Below, one piece after another: positions 16,296 to 24,032 of a DNA stretch of 60,494 bases. The notes beneath the pieces are model-generated. The model had not been told where the DNA came from. It ran no database searches and saw only the letters and a list, made by a program, of their open reading frames with translations. Both the position numbers and the translations under genes were made by a program. Each line of letters begins with the position of its first letter. Positions within the stretch are counted from its first letter, which is position 1. The stretch is taken from NCBI GenBank assembly GCA_964368645.1, contig CAYJBY010000018.1, positions 1 to 60,494 on the forward strand, in the 5' to 3' direction. The stretch comes from JAEDHM01 sp964368645 (GTDB lineage Bacteria > Bacillota > Clostridia > Christensenellales > CAG-1252).

Positions 16296-17438
16296 ATGGC
16301 GGACGAGAGTTTATTATACGATATTTTTTACGTTTATTACGAGCGTGCGAAAAAAGCCCACGCGGACGAAAGCTACGGTATTGCCAAGCGTAATTACCTT
16401 TTGGCGGCGGAAACACTGCTGAAACTGGCGGCAAGCAGTTCTAAGCAACTGCGCGAAGCCAGAGTCGAACGGGCGAAAAGGCTGATTTATATTGCCGACC
16501 ATCTGGAGGAAATGCCGGTGGATAAGGAAACGGGCAAGATTATGCGCGCGCCTAAAAAGCCGAAGAGCAGTAACGGCGCGGCGGCTGACCGTGACGAGGA
16601 CGAGGAGGACGGCAAGACTTGGGCGCCCTCACAGGTGCCGGATATCGGCTTTGACGATATTGCAGGACTTGACGAGGTCAAGAAGACTATAACCGTCCGT
16701 ATGATAGATCCGATAAAGTACCCTGAGAAGTACGCGGCTTACGGCAAAAAAACAGGCGGCGGCGTTTTGCTTTACGGCCCTCCCGGAACGGGCAAAACTA
16801 TGATAGCCAAGGCAATAGCCCACGAGGTCGGCGCGGCGTTCTACGCGGTGAAGGGCTCGGATATACTGAGCAAATGGGTGGGCGAGTCCGAACAAAATAT
16901 CAGCTCGCTGTTTGAAACCGCTTCTAAGGACGAGCGTGCGATTATCTTTATCGACGAGATGGACAGTCTTTTCAGAGTTAGAGGGGAGGACGCTCACAAC
17001 GACAAAAGAGTCAACGAGTTTTTGCAGCAGATTGACGGCTTTTCGGGGCGCAACCCCAACCTTTTGCTGTTAGGCGCGACTAACCGTCCTTGGGACGTGG
17101 ATTCCGCGGCGGTACGCTCAGGACGTTTCAGCGAAAAAATCTATATTCCTCTTCCCGACGGTGCGGCAAGACTTTTCCTCTTAAAACGTCACCTGAAAAA
17201 GGCACCCCTTGCCGAGGACATCGACTGGGACGCGCTGACGTTAGCCACCGAAGGCTACAGCGGCGCGGATATAGAGGAGATTTGCGACAGAGCGAAAATC
17301 GAACCCTTGGGGCAGTACATAAAAACAGACAAAATCGTTCCCGTTACGCAAGCGGACGTACTGGCGGCAATTTCCAAGGTGCCGATAACTGTCACCGCTA
17401 AGGAAATCAGAGAATTCGAGGCTTTTGCCAACCGTTAA
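16296..17438 (+). CDS. Vps4-like AAA ATPase with N-terminal MIT-like domain
   Basis: 380 residues. Residues 1-72 form a three-helix MIT-like domain (YYERAKKAHADESYGIAKRN), then an acidic/Lys linker (73-112) and one AAA domain: Walker A GPPGTGKT 161-168, pore loop SKWVGESE 192-199, Walker B IIFIDE 216-221, sensor ATN 261-263, arginine-finger region VRSGRF 273-278, IYIPLPD 282-288 and GYSGAD 320-325. KWVGESE and IYIPLPD are hallmarks of the Vps4/katanin/spastin clade, which disassembles ESCRT-III or severs microtubules. No strong ribosome site separates it from the previous stop three bases upstream, so it relies on coupling. Its likely substrate is the preceding ESCRT-III-like protein. Confidence 0.85.
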   Translation: MADESLLYDIFYVYYERAKKAHADESYGIAKRNYLLAAETLLKLAASSSKQLREARVERAKRLIYIADHLEEMPVDKETGKIMRAPKKPKSSNGAAADRDEDEEDGKTWAPSQVPDIGFDDIAGLDEVKKTITVRMIDPIKYPEKYAAYGKKTGGGVLLYGPPGTGKTMIAKAIAHEVGAAFYAVKGSDILSKWVGESEQNISSLFETASKDERAIIFIDEMDSLFRVRGEDAHNDKRVNEFLQQIDGFSGRNPNLLLLGATNRPWDVDSAAVRSGRFSEKIYIPLPDGAARLFLLKRHLKKAPLAEDIDWDALTLATEGYSGADIEEICDRAKIEPLGQYIKTDKIVPVTQADVLAAISKVPITVTAKEIREFEAFANR

Positions 17439-17643
17439 GGCGCAGGTAAAACCGCGGCGAAATGCTTGACCTAACGCCCTTTGGCAGGGTTAAGCTAACT
17501 CTTTTTGGGTTTAACCGTACTCCCTTGCAGTGCTTAACTTAACTCTATTGATTGGGCTTGACCTAACGACCTTTGGCAAATTGACTCAACCGAGTCGAAA
17601 AAACGGCAAAACGTAAGCAAAACACATATCAAGATGCGATTTC

Positions 17644-17681
17644 AAAAAAGGCAGTCCGCTTTAAGCGTCACTGCCTTTTTG
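17644..17681 (+). terminator. terminator of the ESCRT-like operon
   Basis: AAAAAAGGCAGT pairs with ACTGCCTTTTT, with an inner GC/GC pairing in the loop; a T-run follows. It is about 200 bases after the AAA stop. The interval also holds a direct repeat of GCTTGACCTAACG (17464 and 17549). Confidence 0.85.
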
Positions 17682-17713
17682 TTGATTATTTTTTATAAAT
17701 CATTTGAAATAAC

Positions 17714-17788
17714 CGTCTGCCGTAAACAACCGTCTGCCGACAGCACGTCTGCCGTAAGTAGCTGTCTGCCGTAAATAACCGTCTGCCG
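17714..17788 (+). repeat. five short CGTCTGCCG repeats
   Basis: CGTCTGCCGTAA-like units start at 17714, 17731, 17746, 17763 (first base T) and 17780, at a period of 15-17 bases. A single copy occurs at about 10310. No gene is visible between 17439 and 17947 apart from these repeats and the terminator. Confidence 0.75.
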
Positions 17789-17947
17789 TAAAGAATTGTC
17801 GATTTTCATTAAGGTATTTGACGTTACGGATTATTGTCTTTTCGACATTGTTTGATTAGGAGCCTTATCTGTTTGTCAAGATTGCTTAACGCAGACCATA
17901 GCCGACTTTTAACCAAGGCGACTGCCTAGCGGTATCGTCAGCCCCGA

Positions 17948-18991
17948 TTAAAAGCCTGCAACCGCACAGCAGATATATCCGACAGCCAAGCCCGACAATA
18001 TCAAAATCGCGGTGATAAGCAGGTTTTCCTTTATCTTTTTAACGTCCTTGTACAGCACCAAAAGCCCTAAGCCCGCGTTGACGCAAAGCCCTGCAACGCA
18101 CGCGCCGAAGGACAGCACGTTGGAGATAAAAAGCTCGGAAAGTATAACGGACGACGCGCAGTTGGGGATAAGTCCCACCAATACCGCGAAGACGGGAGCC
18201 GCATATTTGGCGGAGGAGAGGAAAGCCGTTACCTTGTCCGCGGCATAATACATAATAATTCCGAAAATCACGTTGATTACCAGAACGTAAGCAAAGATTT
18301 TCAGCGAATGTATTAAGGGGTGAACAACGTAGCGTTTTACCGTCTTTTTGTCCAGCTTAAACTTCTTTTTCTCGTGCTCGTGTTCGGCTTCGTGGTGATG
18401 CTCGTGATGCTCGTGTTCGGTTTCGTGGTGATGCTCATTCTCGCCCTCGCCCTCGTCCTCGTGATGATGCTCGTGCTCGTGCTCGTAATGGCAGTTGTTC
18501 TCGTTGCACTCCGCGATATCCTCGGCATTTTCGATTTCGTGACCGCAGCAGCCGATGTGGACGATTTCCTCACAGGCGCAGTCCTCGCGGTGCATAGCAA
18601 CCGCGCGGCGGCCTTTTGAATAAATCAAATCCACCGCATAGCCCACCGCCAAGCCTGCAACGAGTTTAACTCCCAACAGGGGGAGAACCATCAATATTTT
18701 GTCGGGTTCGGACAGAAAAATCGGCAACGCCTCATCGCTGGTGGCTATGAAAACGCCTATGACCGTACCCATTGTAATGTGCTTTTTGCGGTAAAGGTCA
18801 GCGGCGATTACGCTGAAACCGCACTGAGGAATCAGTCCGAAACAAACGCCGAATAGGGGCGACCAACGACTGGCGTGCTCCAGTCTGTGCGAGATTTTCG
18901 GCTCTATCAAGCCCAAAACGAAATACACCGCAACGACGATACCAAGAATTTTTAAGCTGTCGATTAAAGCGTCTAAAAAAACCTCTCCCAT
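17948..18991 (-). CDS. putative heavy-metal permease with His-rich loop (ArsP_2-like)
   Basis: A 347-residue membrane protein with two homologous halves, each carrying GLIP(Q/N)C-(G/A)-(F/S)S: FGLIPQCGFSV in the first and VGLIPNCASSV in the second. This twofold motif matches the 'putative 10TM heavy-metal exporter / manganese transporter' family (PF11449-like). The central cytoplasmic loop (about 135-225) is packed with His, Glu and Cys pairs (CACEE, CCGHE, HEHEHHHE), a likely metal-binding segment. I chose the ATG at 18991 with GGGAGGA ten bases upstream; a TTG 20 codons earlier is possible. It is divergent from two CobW GTPase genes, suggesting one metal (probably zinc) homeostasis unit. 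Confidence 0.8.
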   Translation of the reverse strand: MGEVFLDALIDSLKILGIVVAVYFVLGLIEPKISHRLEHASRWSPLFGVCFGLIPQCGFSVIAADLYRKKHITMGTVIGVFIATSDEALPIFLSEPDKILMVLPLLGVKLVAGLAVGYAVDLIYSKGRRAVAMHREDCACEEIVHIGCCGHEIENAEDIAECNENNCHYEHEHEHHHEDEGEGENEHHHETEHEHHEHHHEAEHEHEKKKFKLDKKTVKRYVVHPLIHSLKIFAYVLVINVIFGIIMYYAADKVTAFLSSAKYAAPVFAVLVGLIPNCASSVILSELFISNVLSFGACVAGLCVNAGLGLLVLYKDVKKIKENLLITAILILSGLAVGYICCAVAGF

Positions 18992-19088
18992 TTCGGAAAC
19001 GTCCTCCCTTTTTGATTTTATTAGCATATCCGCAAACCGCATTAAAGTCAAACGATTTGATAATTTTTTGAAAAACCTCTCAAAAAGC

Positions 19089-19116
19089 TATACATTTCTT
19101 ACTTAAGTGTTATAAT
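19089..19116 (+). promoter_or_regulatory. possible promoter of the CobW pair
   Basis: TATACA (19089-19094) and a consensus TATAAT (19111-19116) are spaced by 16 bases. The leader would be about 120 bases. No convincing Zur or Fur dyad is visible nearby. Confidence 0.4.
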
Positions 19117-19243
19117 TACTGAGTATAAGCGAGTGCGCGAAGCGCGTTGAGCGCGTGAAAGACGATTCGGCTTTTTGTCCTTTCGAGGGACTTGGGCGGC
19201 GGTATCACAAACTTTAGCGGCATTCGGTTAGGAGGTGTTTTTT

Positions 19244-20482
19244 ATGGTAAAAATCGACGTTATTTCAGGATTTTTGGGAGCGGGTAAGACCACTCTTATC
19301 AAAAGACTTTTAGCTTCCGCTTTCAAGGGACAGAAGGTCGTTTTAATCGAGAACGAATTTGGCGAAATCGGTGTTGACGGCGCGTTTTTGAAGGACGCCG
19401 GTATCGAAATCAGAGAGATTAACTCCGGTTGTATCTGCTGTTCGTTGGTAGGCGATTTCGAGGCATCTATGAAGGAGATTATAGACCGTTTCGCTCCCGA
19501 CAGAGTGATAATCGAGCCTTCGGGCGTAGGCAAGCTCTCCGACATAGTTCGCGCTATAGAAAAGGTCACGGCGGAGCTTCAGCTTAATATAATCGCTACC
19601 GTGGTTGACGGCGGTAAGGTGGGTATGTACGTTCGCAATTTCGGCGAGTTTTATATCGATCAGGTTAAGCAAGCAAATACGATAGTGGTTAGCAAAACCG
19701 ACAAAATCAGCGAGGACAAGCTGTTAAAGGCGGTGGAACAAATCAGAGAAATCAATCCTAAGGCTACTCTTATAACCACCAATTTGGAAGCTCTTGAAAG
19801 TGAGAAAATCCTGTCCGCACTTGAAAACGACGTAGGTATGGTTGACGCACTTTTGGCGGAACTTCAAACAGAGGAACTGGAGGACGAGCACGAGCATTGT
19901 CACCACCATCACCACGACGACGAGGACGAACACGAACACTGCCATCACGACCACGACCACGACGAAAAGGACGAAGACGAAGACGAGCACGAACATTGTC
20001 ACCACCATCACCACGAAGACGATGATGACGAACACGAACACGAGCATTGTCACCACCATCACGACGATGACGATGAAGATGAAGACGAGCACGAGCATTG
20101 TCACCACCATCACGACGATGACGATGAAGATGAAGACGAACACGAGCATCATTGCTGTCACCACGAGGGCGAACACCATCATCACCATCACCACGGCGGA
20201 CACGACGCGGACGAGGTTTTTGCAAGCTGGGGCGACGAAACCCACGAGGCATACACCTATCAGCGTTTGGACGATATTCTCAAGGCAATAGCCGCTCACG
20301 AGAACGTACTCCGCGCCAAGGGCTTGGTCAAATCCGCCGATTGCGCCGAATGGTACTATTTTGATTTGGTCGCAGGCGATTACGAAATCAGAAAGGGCGC
20401 ACCTGACGTATGCGGCAGAGTATGCGTTATCGGCGCACATTTAAGCGAGGACGAGCTGAAAAAGCTGTTCAAGAGGGCGTAA
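19244..20482 (+). CDS. CobW/COG0523-family GTP-dependent metallochaperone with long His/Asp/Glu repeat
   Basis: 412 residues. The G domain (1-200) shows GFLGAGKT at 9-16, ENEFGEIGVD at 36-45, the metal-binding CICC at 63-66 and IEPSGVG. Between about residues 208 and 325 lies a low-complexity array of His, Asp, Glu and Cys (HEHCHHHHH-DDDDEDED units). A C-terminal CobW domain follows (about 330-412: ENVLRAKGLVKSADCAEWYYFDLVAG). CobW GTPases deliver Zn2+ or Co2+ to client proteins; the array could act as a store or sensor. AGGAGG sets the ATG at 19244. It is one base from the next CobW-like gene and divergent from the His-rich permease. Confidence 0.9.
   Translation: MVKIDVISGFLGAGKTTLIKRLLASAFKGQKVVLIENEFGEIGVDGAFLKDAGIEIREINSGCICCSLVGDFEASMKEIIDRFAPDRVIIEPSGVGKLSDIVRAIEKVTAELQLNIIATVVDGGKVGMYVRNFGEFYIDQVKQANTIVVSKTDKISEDKLLKAVEQIREINPKATLITTNLEALESEKILSALENDVGMVDALLAELQTEELEDEHEHCHHHHHDDEDEHEHCHHDHDHDEKDEDEDEHEHCHHHHHEDDDDEHEHEHCHHHHDDDDEDEDEHEHCHHHHDDDDEDEDEHEHHCCHHEGEHHHHHHHGGHDADEVFASWGDETHEAYTYQRLDDILKAIAAHENVLRAKGLVKSADCAEWYYFDLVAGDYEIRKGAPDVCGRVCVIGAHLSEDELKKLFKRA
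20039..20140 (+). repeat. 51-bp perfect in-frame tandem duplication in the CobW His-rich region
   Basis: Seventeen codons (from HEHCHHHH to DEDE) are present twice in direct succession with the same bases except the very end. The surrounding array has looser copies of the same unit, so it probably expands and contracts by slippage while staying in frame. Confidence 0.85.
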
Positions 20483-20483
20483 T

Positions 20484-21416
20484 ATGTTCAGAATACCCGT
20501 AATAGTGATTAACGGCATATTGGAAGCAGGCAAGACCTGGTTCCTTAAGGACGCAATTGCAGTCGAAACCTTTGTGGATAAGAGCGCGAGGGGATTGATT
20601 TTGGTATGCGAATCGGGCGAGGAGGAGTATGACGTCGCGGAGCTGAAAAAGCTCAACACCGAGGTTTATCAGTTCGGTAGCCCTGAAGAGTTTGACGAAA
20701 AAACGCTTAAGGAGCTGGTGAAAAAATACCACCCCGACGTTATCTATATCGAGGCTAACGAGATGTGGGGCGACAAGTGCCGTCAGCTTCCCTCATACTT
20801 CGAGGTTCAACAGCAGATTACCGTTATCGACGCGTCCACCTTCAAGGTGTATTTCAACAATATGCGCCAAAAATTTACGGATATGCTTAAGGATTCGGAT
20901 ATCGTTATGATGAACCGCTGTGACGACGACAAGGCGGTGGGAAGCTACAGACGCAACCTTTTGCTGATTAATTCCAACCTTAACTTTATGCTCTTCGACT
21001 CCGACGGTAACTCCGTTACCCTAGCCGAGGACTTACCTTATAATTTGGACGCGGATTCTATCGAGCTTCAACCTGAGGACTACGGCACTTGGTATATCGA
21101 CACCTTCGAATCACCCGATCGTTACAAGAACAAACGGGTTAAATTTTTGGCGGAATGTAAGCCTAATCCCAAGCTCCCCGAGGGGTTTTTCGTTGCAGGG
21201 CGCAAGGTTATGACCTGCTGTGTGAATGATATACGGGATTTCGTTATGGCTTGCCGCAACGATACGGGCGTTAGAATAACGCGTCCTGTTTGGGCGATTC
21301 TGACCGTCAGTATGGTTTACGTACAAGCACCGGACGGCTCCCTTCAAATGCACCTTGTGGCGGAGAATATCGAAACGGTTGCCGCTCCCGACAAGGCGGT
21401 AGTCGGACTTAATTAG
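20484..21416 (+). CDS. second CobW/P47K-like GTP-binding protein, no CxCC motif
   Basis: 310 residues. The Walker A is GILEAGKT (11-18); the expected Asp/Glu-rich segment and VIYIEANEMW follow. The CxCC metal motif of COG0523 proteins is absent, so it may not be a chaperone in its own right. The C-terminal part contains VKFLAECKPNPKLPEGFFVAGRKVMTCC-type sequence seen in permease-associated CobW relatives. It starts one base after the stop of the His-rich CobW, so the two are cotranslated. A role as partner GTPase of the divergent permease is inference. Confidence 0.75.
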   Translation: MFRIPVIVINGILEAGKTWFLKDAIAVETFVDKSARGLILVCESGEEEYDVAELKKLNTEVYQFGSPEEFDEKTLKELVKKYHPDVIYIEANEMWGDKCRQLPSYFEVQQQITVIDASTFKVYFNNMRQKFTDMLKDSDIVMMNRCDDDKAVGSYRRNLLLINSNLNFMLFDSDGNSVTLAEDLPYNLDADSIELQPEDYGTWYIDTFESPDRYKNKRVKFLAECKPNPKLPEGFFVAGRKVMTCCVNDIRDFVMACRNDTGVRITRPVWAILTVSMVYVQAPDGSLQMHLVAENIETVAAPDKAVVGLN

Positions 21417-21528
21417 TTTGATGGAGTCCGCACGCGGAAAGTATCAGGACAAATTATAGACCTATCTGCAATTACTACGGATATAGCAGGGATTTTGAGT
21501 TTTGGAGAAAGCAGTGAGCGAGATTATA

Positions 21529-22302
21529 ATGCACGAAAACTACCATACGCATACCACCCGTTGCCACCACGCAAAGGGCAGTGAGCGAGAATATATCGAG
21601 AACGCTATCGCGGCAGGCTTTGACAAACTGGGCTTTTCCGACCATTGTCCGTACCCCTTTCCCAACGGCTATTGCTCCTCCTTCCGAATGGCGACAAAGG
21701 ACGCGGAGGGCTACGTAAATACTCTTTTGAAGCTAAGAGAGGAGTACAAGGACAGAATCAAAATCTATATCGGCTTCGAGACCGAATATTATCCCAAGTA
21801 TTTTGAGAGTTTTCTCGCATTTATCGGGCAATTTCCCATTGATTACCTTATTTTGGGACAGCACTTCACAAATAACGAAATCGACCGCCGCGCCGCTTAT
21901 ATGTGCCTGCCGTTCTTTTCCGAATTGAAGCTGGCAAACTATACTAAGCAGGTGATTGCCGCCATTAAAAGCGGCAAATTCAGCTACGTAGCTCACCCTG
22001 ACGTACCCTACTACCTAGGACCTAAGCTCATATACACCAGATACGCCGAGAAGCTGTGTCTAGCCGCAAAAGAAGCGGATATTCCTTTGGAAATTAACTT
22101 TTTAGGTATCCGCAAAAACCGCCGTTATCCCAAGGAGATTTTTTGGAAAATCGCAGGCGAGGTGGGGAATAAGGTGGTATTCGGCTGTGACGCTCATCGC
22201 ACTGCGGAGGTCGGCACCGAGGGCGCAATAGAATACGCAACCGAGCTTGTGGAAAAGTATCACCTTAACCTGATTACCGAGGTTCCGCTGATTAAGCCGT
22301 AA
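21529..22302 (+). CDS. PHP-family histidinol-phosphatase-like enzyme
   Basis: A 257-residue PHP-domain phosphoesterase. Metal motifs are NYHTHTTRCHHA (residues 4-15), LGFSDHCPYP, IYIGFETEYYP, YLILGQHF, VAHPDVP and VVFGCDAHRT near the end. The set matches the HisJ/HisK type histidinol-phosphatase (histidine biosynthesis step 8), although no other his gene is nearby, so another phosphomonoester substrate is possible. Start choice: ATG 21529 is at the usual distance from the first motif; GTG 21514, six bases after GGAG, has the better ribosome site and would add five residues. Confidence 0.82.
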   Translation: MHENYHTHTTRCHHAKGSEREYIENAIAAGFDKLGFSDHCPYPFPNGYCSSFRMATKDAEGYVNTLLKLREEYKDRIKIYIGFETEYYPKYFESFLAFIGQFPIDYLILGQHFTNNEIDRRAAYMCLPFFSELKLANYTKQVIAAIKSGKFSYVAHPDVPYYLGPKLIYTRYAEKLCLAAKEADIPLEINFLGIRKNRRYPKEIFWKIAGEVGNKVVFGCDAHRTAEVGTEGAIEYATELVEKYHLNLITEVPLIKP

Positions 22303-22972
22303 GGCTTTATTGCAATAATCGCATTTTTCTTGATTTATCCGCATAAAATCAATTTACCGTCACCGCTTGCACCTAGAATAATCTGCGGTTTAAGGGTTAT
22401 TTCCCGTTGTTAGATGGGTGACTTTGCTTTTTTGTCCGTTATCCCGTAATTCTAAAATCAACGGGATTTTGTAATTCCGTTTCCGTTATCTCGGTTTTTT
22501 TAATTAGCTTACTTTTTCCAATTCCGTTATCTGCCTCGTTTTTCAATTCAGTTAATCAAAACGATTTTTTATTCTATGGTTAATTAGCGTATCAATACTT
22601 TTACGGTTTCATTTTAAGAAAGTAGCGCATTTTTGTGTTCTAAAATCGATTTCTGTCGAATATTTCAAGATTTTCTGTCTTTGTTCCGTTTATTTAACCC
22701 TTTGTTTCCGTTTGTTTCGCCCTTTTTCCTCTCTCCTACGGCAGGGTTTTCGCCGCTTTCGGCAATTTCGCTCTTTACTTTAGTAATAATAAGCGTTATA
22801 ATTTAATATAGAATAACGCGGACGTTCGCCGTATTTCGGCGATTATCCGCATACTGCCGCGCAAGCGGAACGGGGGGGCTTTTCTTAAATGCGTTTCCCG
22901 TAGGATTATTAACGCCGATAGTCGTTTTTGACTAAATATCCGCGGCGTTGAGGGTGTTCACGGAACGGTGAT
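22303..22972 (+). other. 670-base AT-rich non-coding stretch with a promoter near its end
   Basis: No gene is visible. A possible hairpin CCCGT...ACGGG with T-run lies at 22445-22475; pyrimidine-rich sequence with recurring TTCCGTTATC follows. Near the right end TTTACT (22774-22779) and TATAAT (22797-22802), 17 bases apart, probably drive the nucleotidyltransferase gene, leaving a leader of about 165 bases. Confidence 0.5.
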
Positions 22973-23875
22973 ATGGCGGAATTGGTAATAATGGCTGCCG
23001 GCTTAGGCAGCAGATACGGTGGCTTAAAGCAGATTGACGCAATGGACAGCAGAGGACATTCCATTATGGAGTACTCTGTTTTTGACGCGGTTAAAGCAGG
23101 CTTTTCGGCTGTCACCTTCGTTGTCAACCCCGCAACGGGAGAGCAGGTCAAGCAGGCGGTTAAGGGGCTTGAACGGCACGTTGAGGTGAAGTTCGCGCTT
23201 CAGTCTTCCGCTCTTCCCGAGGGCTTTTCCGCTCCGATTTTAAGAACCAAGCCTTGGGGTACCGCTCACGCCGTACTTAGCTGTAAGGACGTGGTGCGTC
23301 AACCCTTTGCCGTTGTCAATTCGGACGATTTTTACGGCAGACACGCTTACGAAAAAATGTTCGCTCACTTGTCGTCAGCCGCCGACGGCGCCCGTTACGA
23401 TTGGGCTATGGTGGGCTATCGGCTTATCAACACCTTAACGGACAAGGGCGGCGTTACGCGCGGTCTTTGCGACGTCAGCTCCGCAGGCGTTTTGAACAGC
23501 GTTGTGGAGTGCCAGAATATCTATCGCAGAGGGGATAGCGTAGTAACGGAAAAGGACGGCGTTATCAGAACGCTTGCGCCCTCCAGTTTGATTTCAATGA
23601 ATATGTGGGGCTTTACGCCCTCTGTCTTCGGGGAGTTCGAGGAGCAGTTCTGCCGTTTTATCCGTGAGGAATTGCCAGCTGATCCTCTCAAAAAGGAGTT
23701 TTTCTTGCCCACTGCGGTGGGCAACGCCATAAGAAGCGGCAAAGCCGAGGTCAAGGTACTGCAAACCGAGGATAACTGGTACGGCGTGACCTATGCCGAG
23801 GACAAGGCGGCTGTAATGAGAGCTTTCGATATTATGCTTGCCGAGGGGAAATATCCTTGCAAGCTGTTGGATTAG
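22973..23875 (+). CDS. sugar-nucleotide nucleotidyltransferase-like protein
   Basis: 300 residues with an N-terminal nucleotidyltransferase fold: MAELVIMAAGLGSRYGGLKQ is the nucleotide-binding loop with its conserved Lys. PWGTAHAVLSC and VVNSDDFYG carry the metal-binding Asp pair. The C-terminal part has no recognised acyltransferase repeats. It probably transfers a nucleotide to a sugar phosphate; the sugar is not readable. The ribosome site is weak (GGAACGG). It stands alone between a long non-coding stretch and the GH3 gene. Confidence 0.82.
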   Translation: MAELVIMAAGLGSRYGGLKQIDAMDSRGHSIMEYSVFDAVKAGFSAVTFVVNPATGEQVKQAVKGLERHVEVKFALQSSALPEGFSAPILRTKPWGTAHAVLSCKDVVRQPFAVVNSDDFYGRHAYEKMFAHLSSAADGARYDWAMVGYRLINTLTDKGGVTRGLCDVSSAGVLNSVVECQNIYRRGDSVVTEKDGVIRTLAPSSLISMNMWGFTPSVFGEFEEQFCRFIREELPADPLKKEFFLPTAVGNAIRSGKAEVKVLQTEDNWYGVTYAEDKAAVMRAFDIMLAEGKYPCKLLD

Positions 23876-24032
23876 GCTCATAAGCAGGAGCTGACGGATT
23901 TTTATTTGCCAAGAGTGTGTGGGCTTTTTGCCGCCGCTCTGCTCCCGTACCTATAAATTTTGTCGGTGAAAGTCTTATACGGACAAGCTTTCGCAAGTCT
24001 GCCGAAATTAATTACCGCCATACGGAGGATAT

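Noticed and set aside
17714..17788. Possible CRISPR array
   Set aside because: Repeats are only about 10 bases with 5-8 base spacers; no CRISPR geometry and no cas genes.
18320..18619. Hydrophobic plus-strand frame opposite the His-rich permease loop
   Set aside because: It is the antisense of His/Glu codons, which reads as Val/Leu/Met. No ribosome site.
20039..20140. Possible frameshift or assembly error in the CobW gene
   Set aside because: The duplication is exactly 51 bases, keeps the frame, and the C-terminal CobW domain follows correctly.
19724..20440. Long minus-strand hydrophobic frame opposite the CobW His array
   Set aside because: Antisense of the repetitive His/Asp/Glu codons of a clearly coding CobW gene; composition artefact.
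22303..22972. tRNA or structured RNA gene in the 670-base spacer
   Set aside because: No cloverleaf with TTCGANNC-type arm was found; only a weak hairpin and a promoter.
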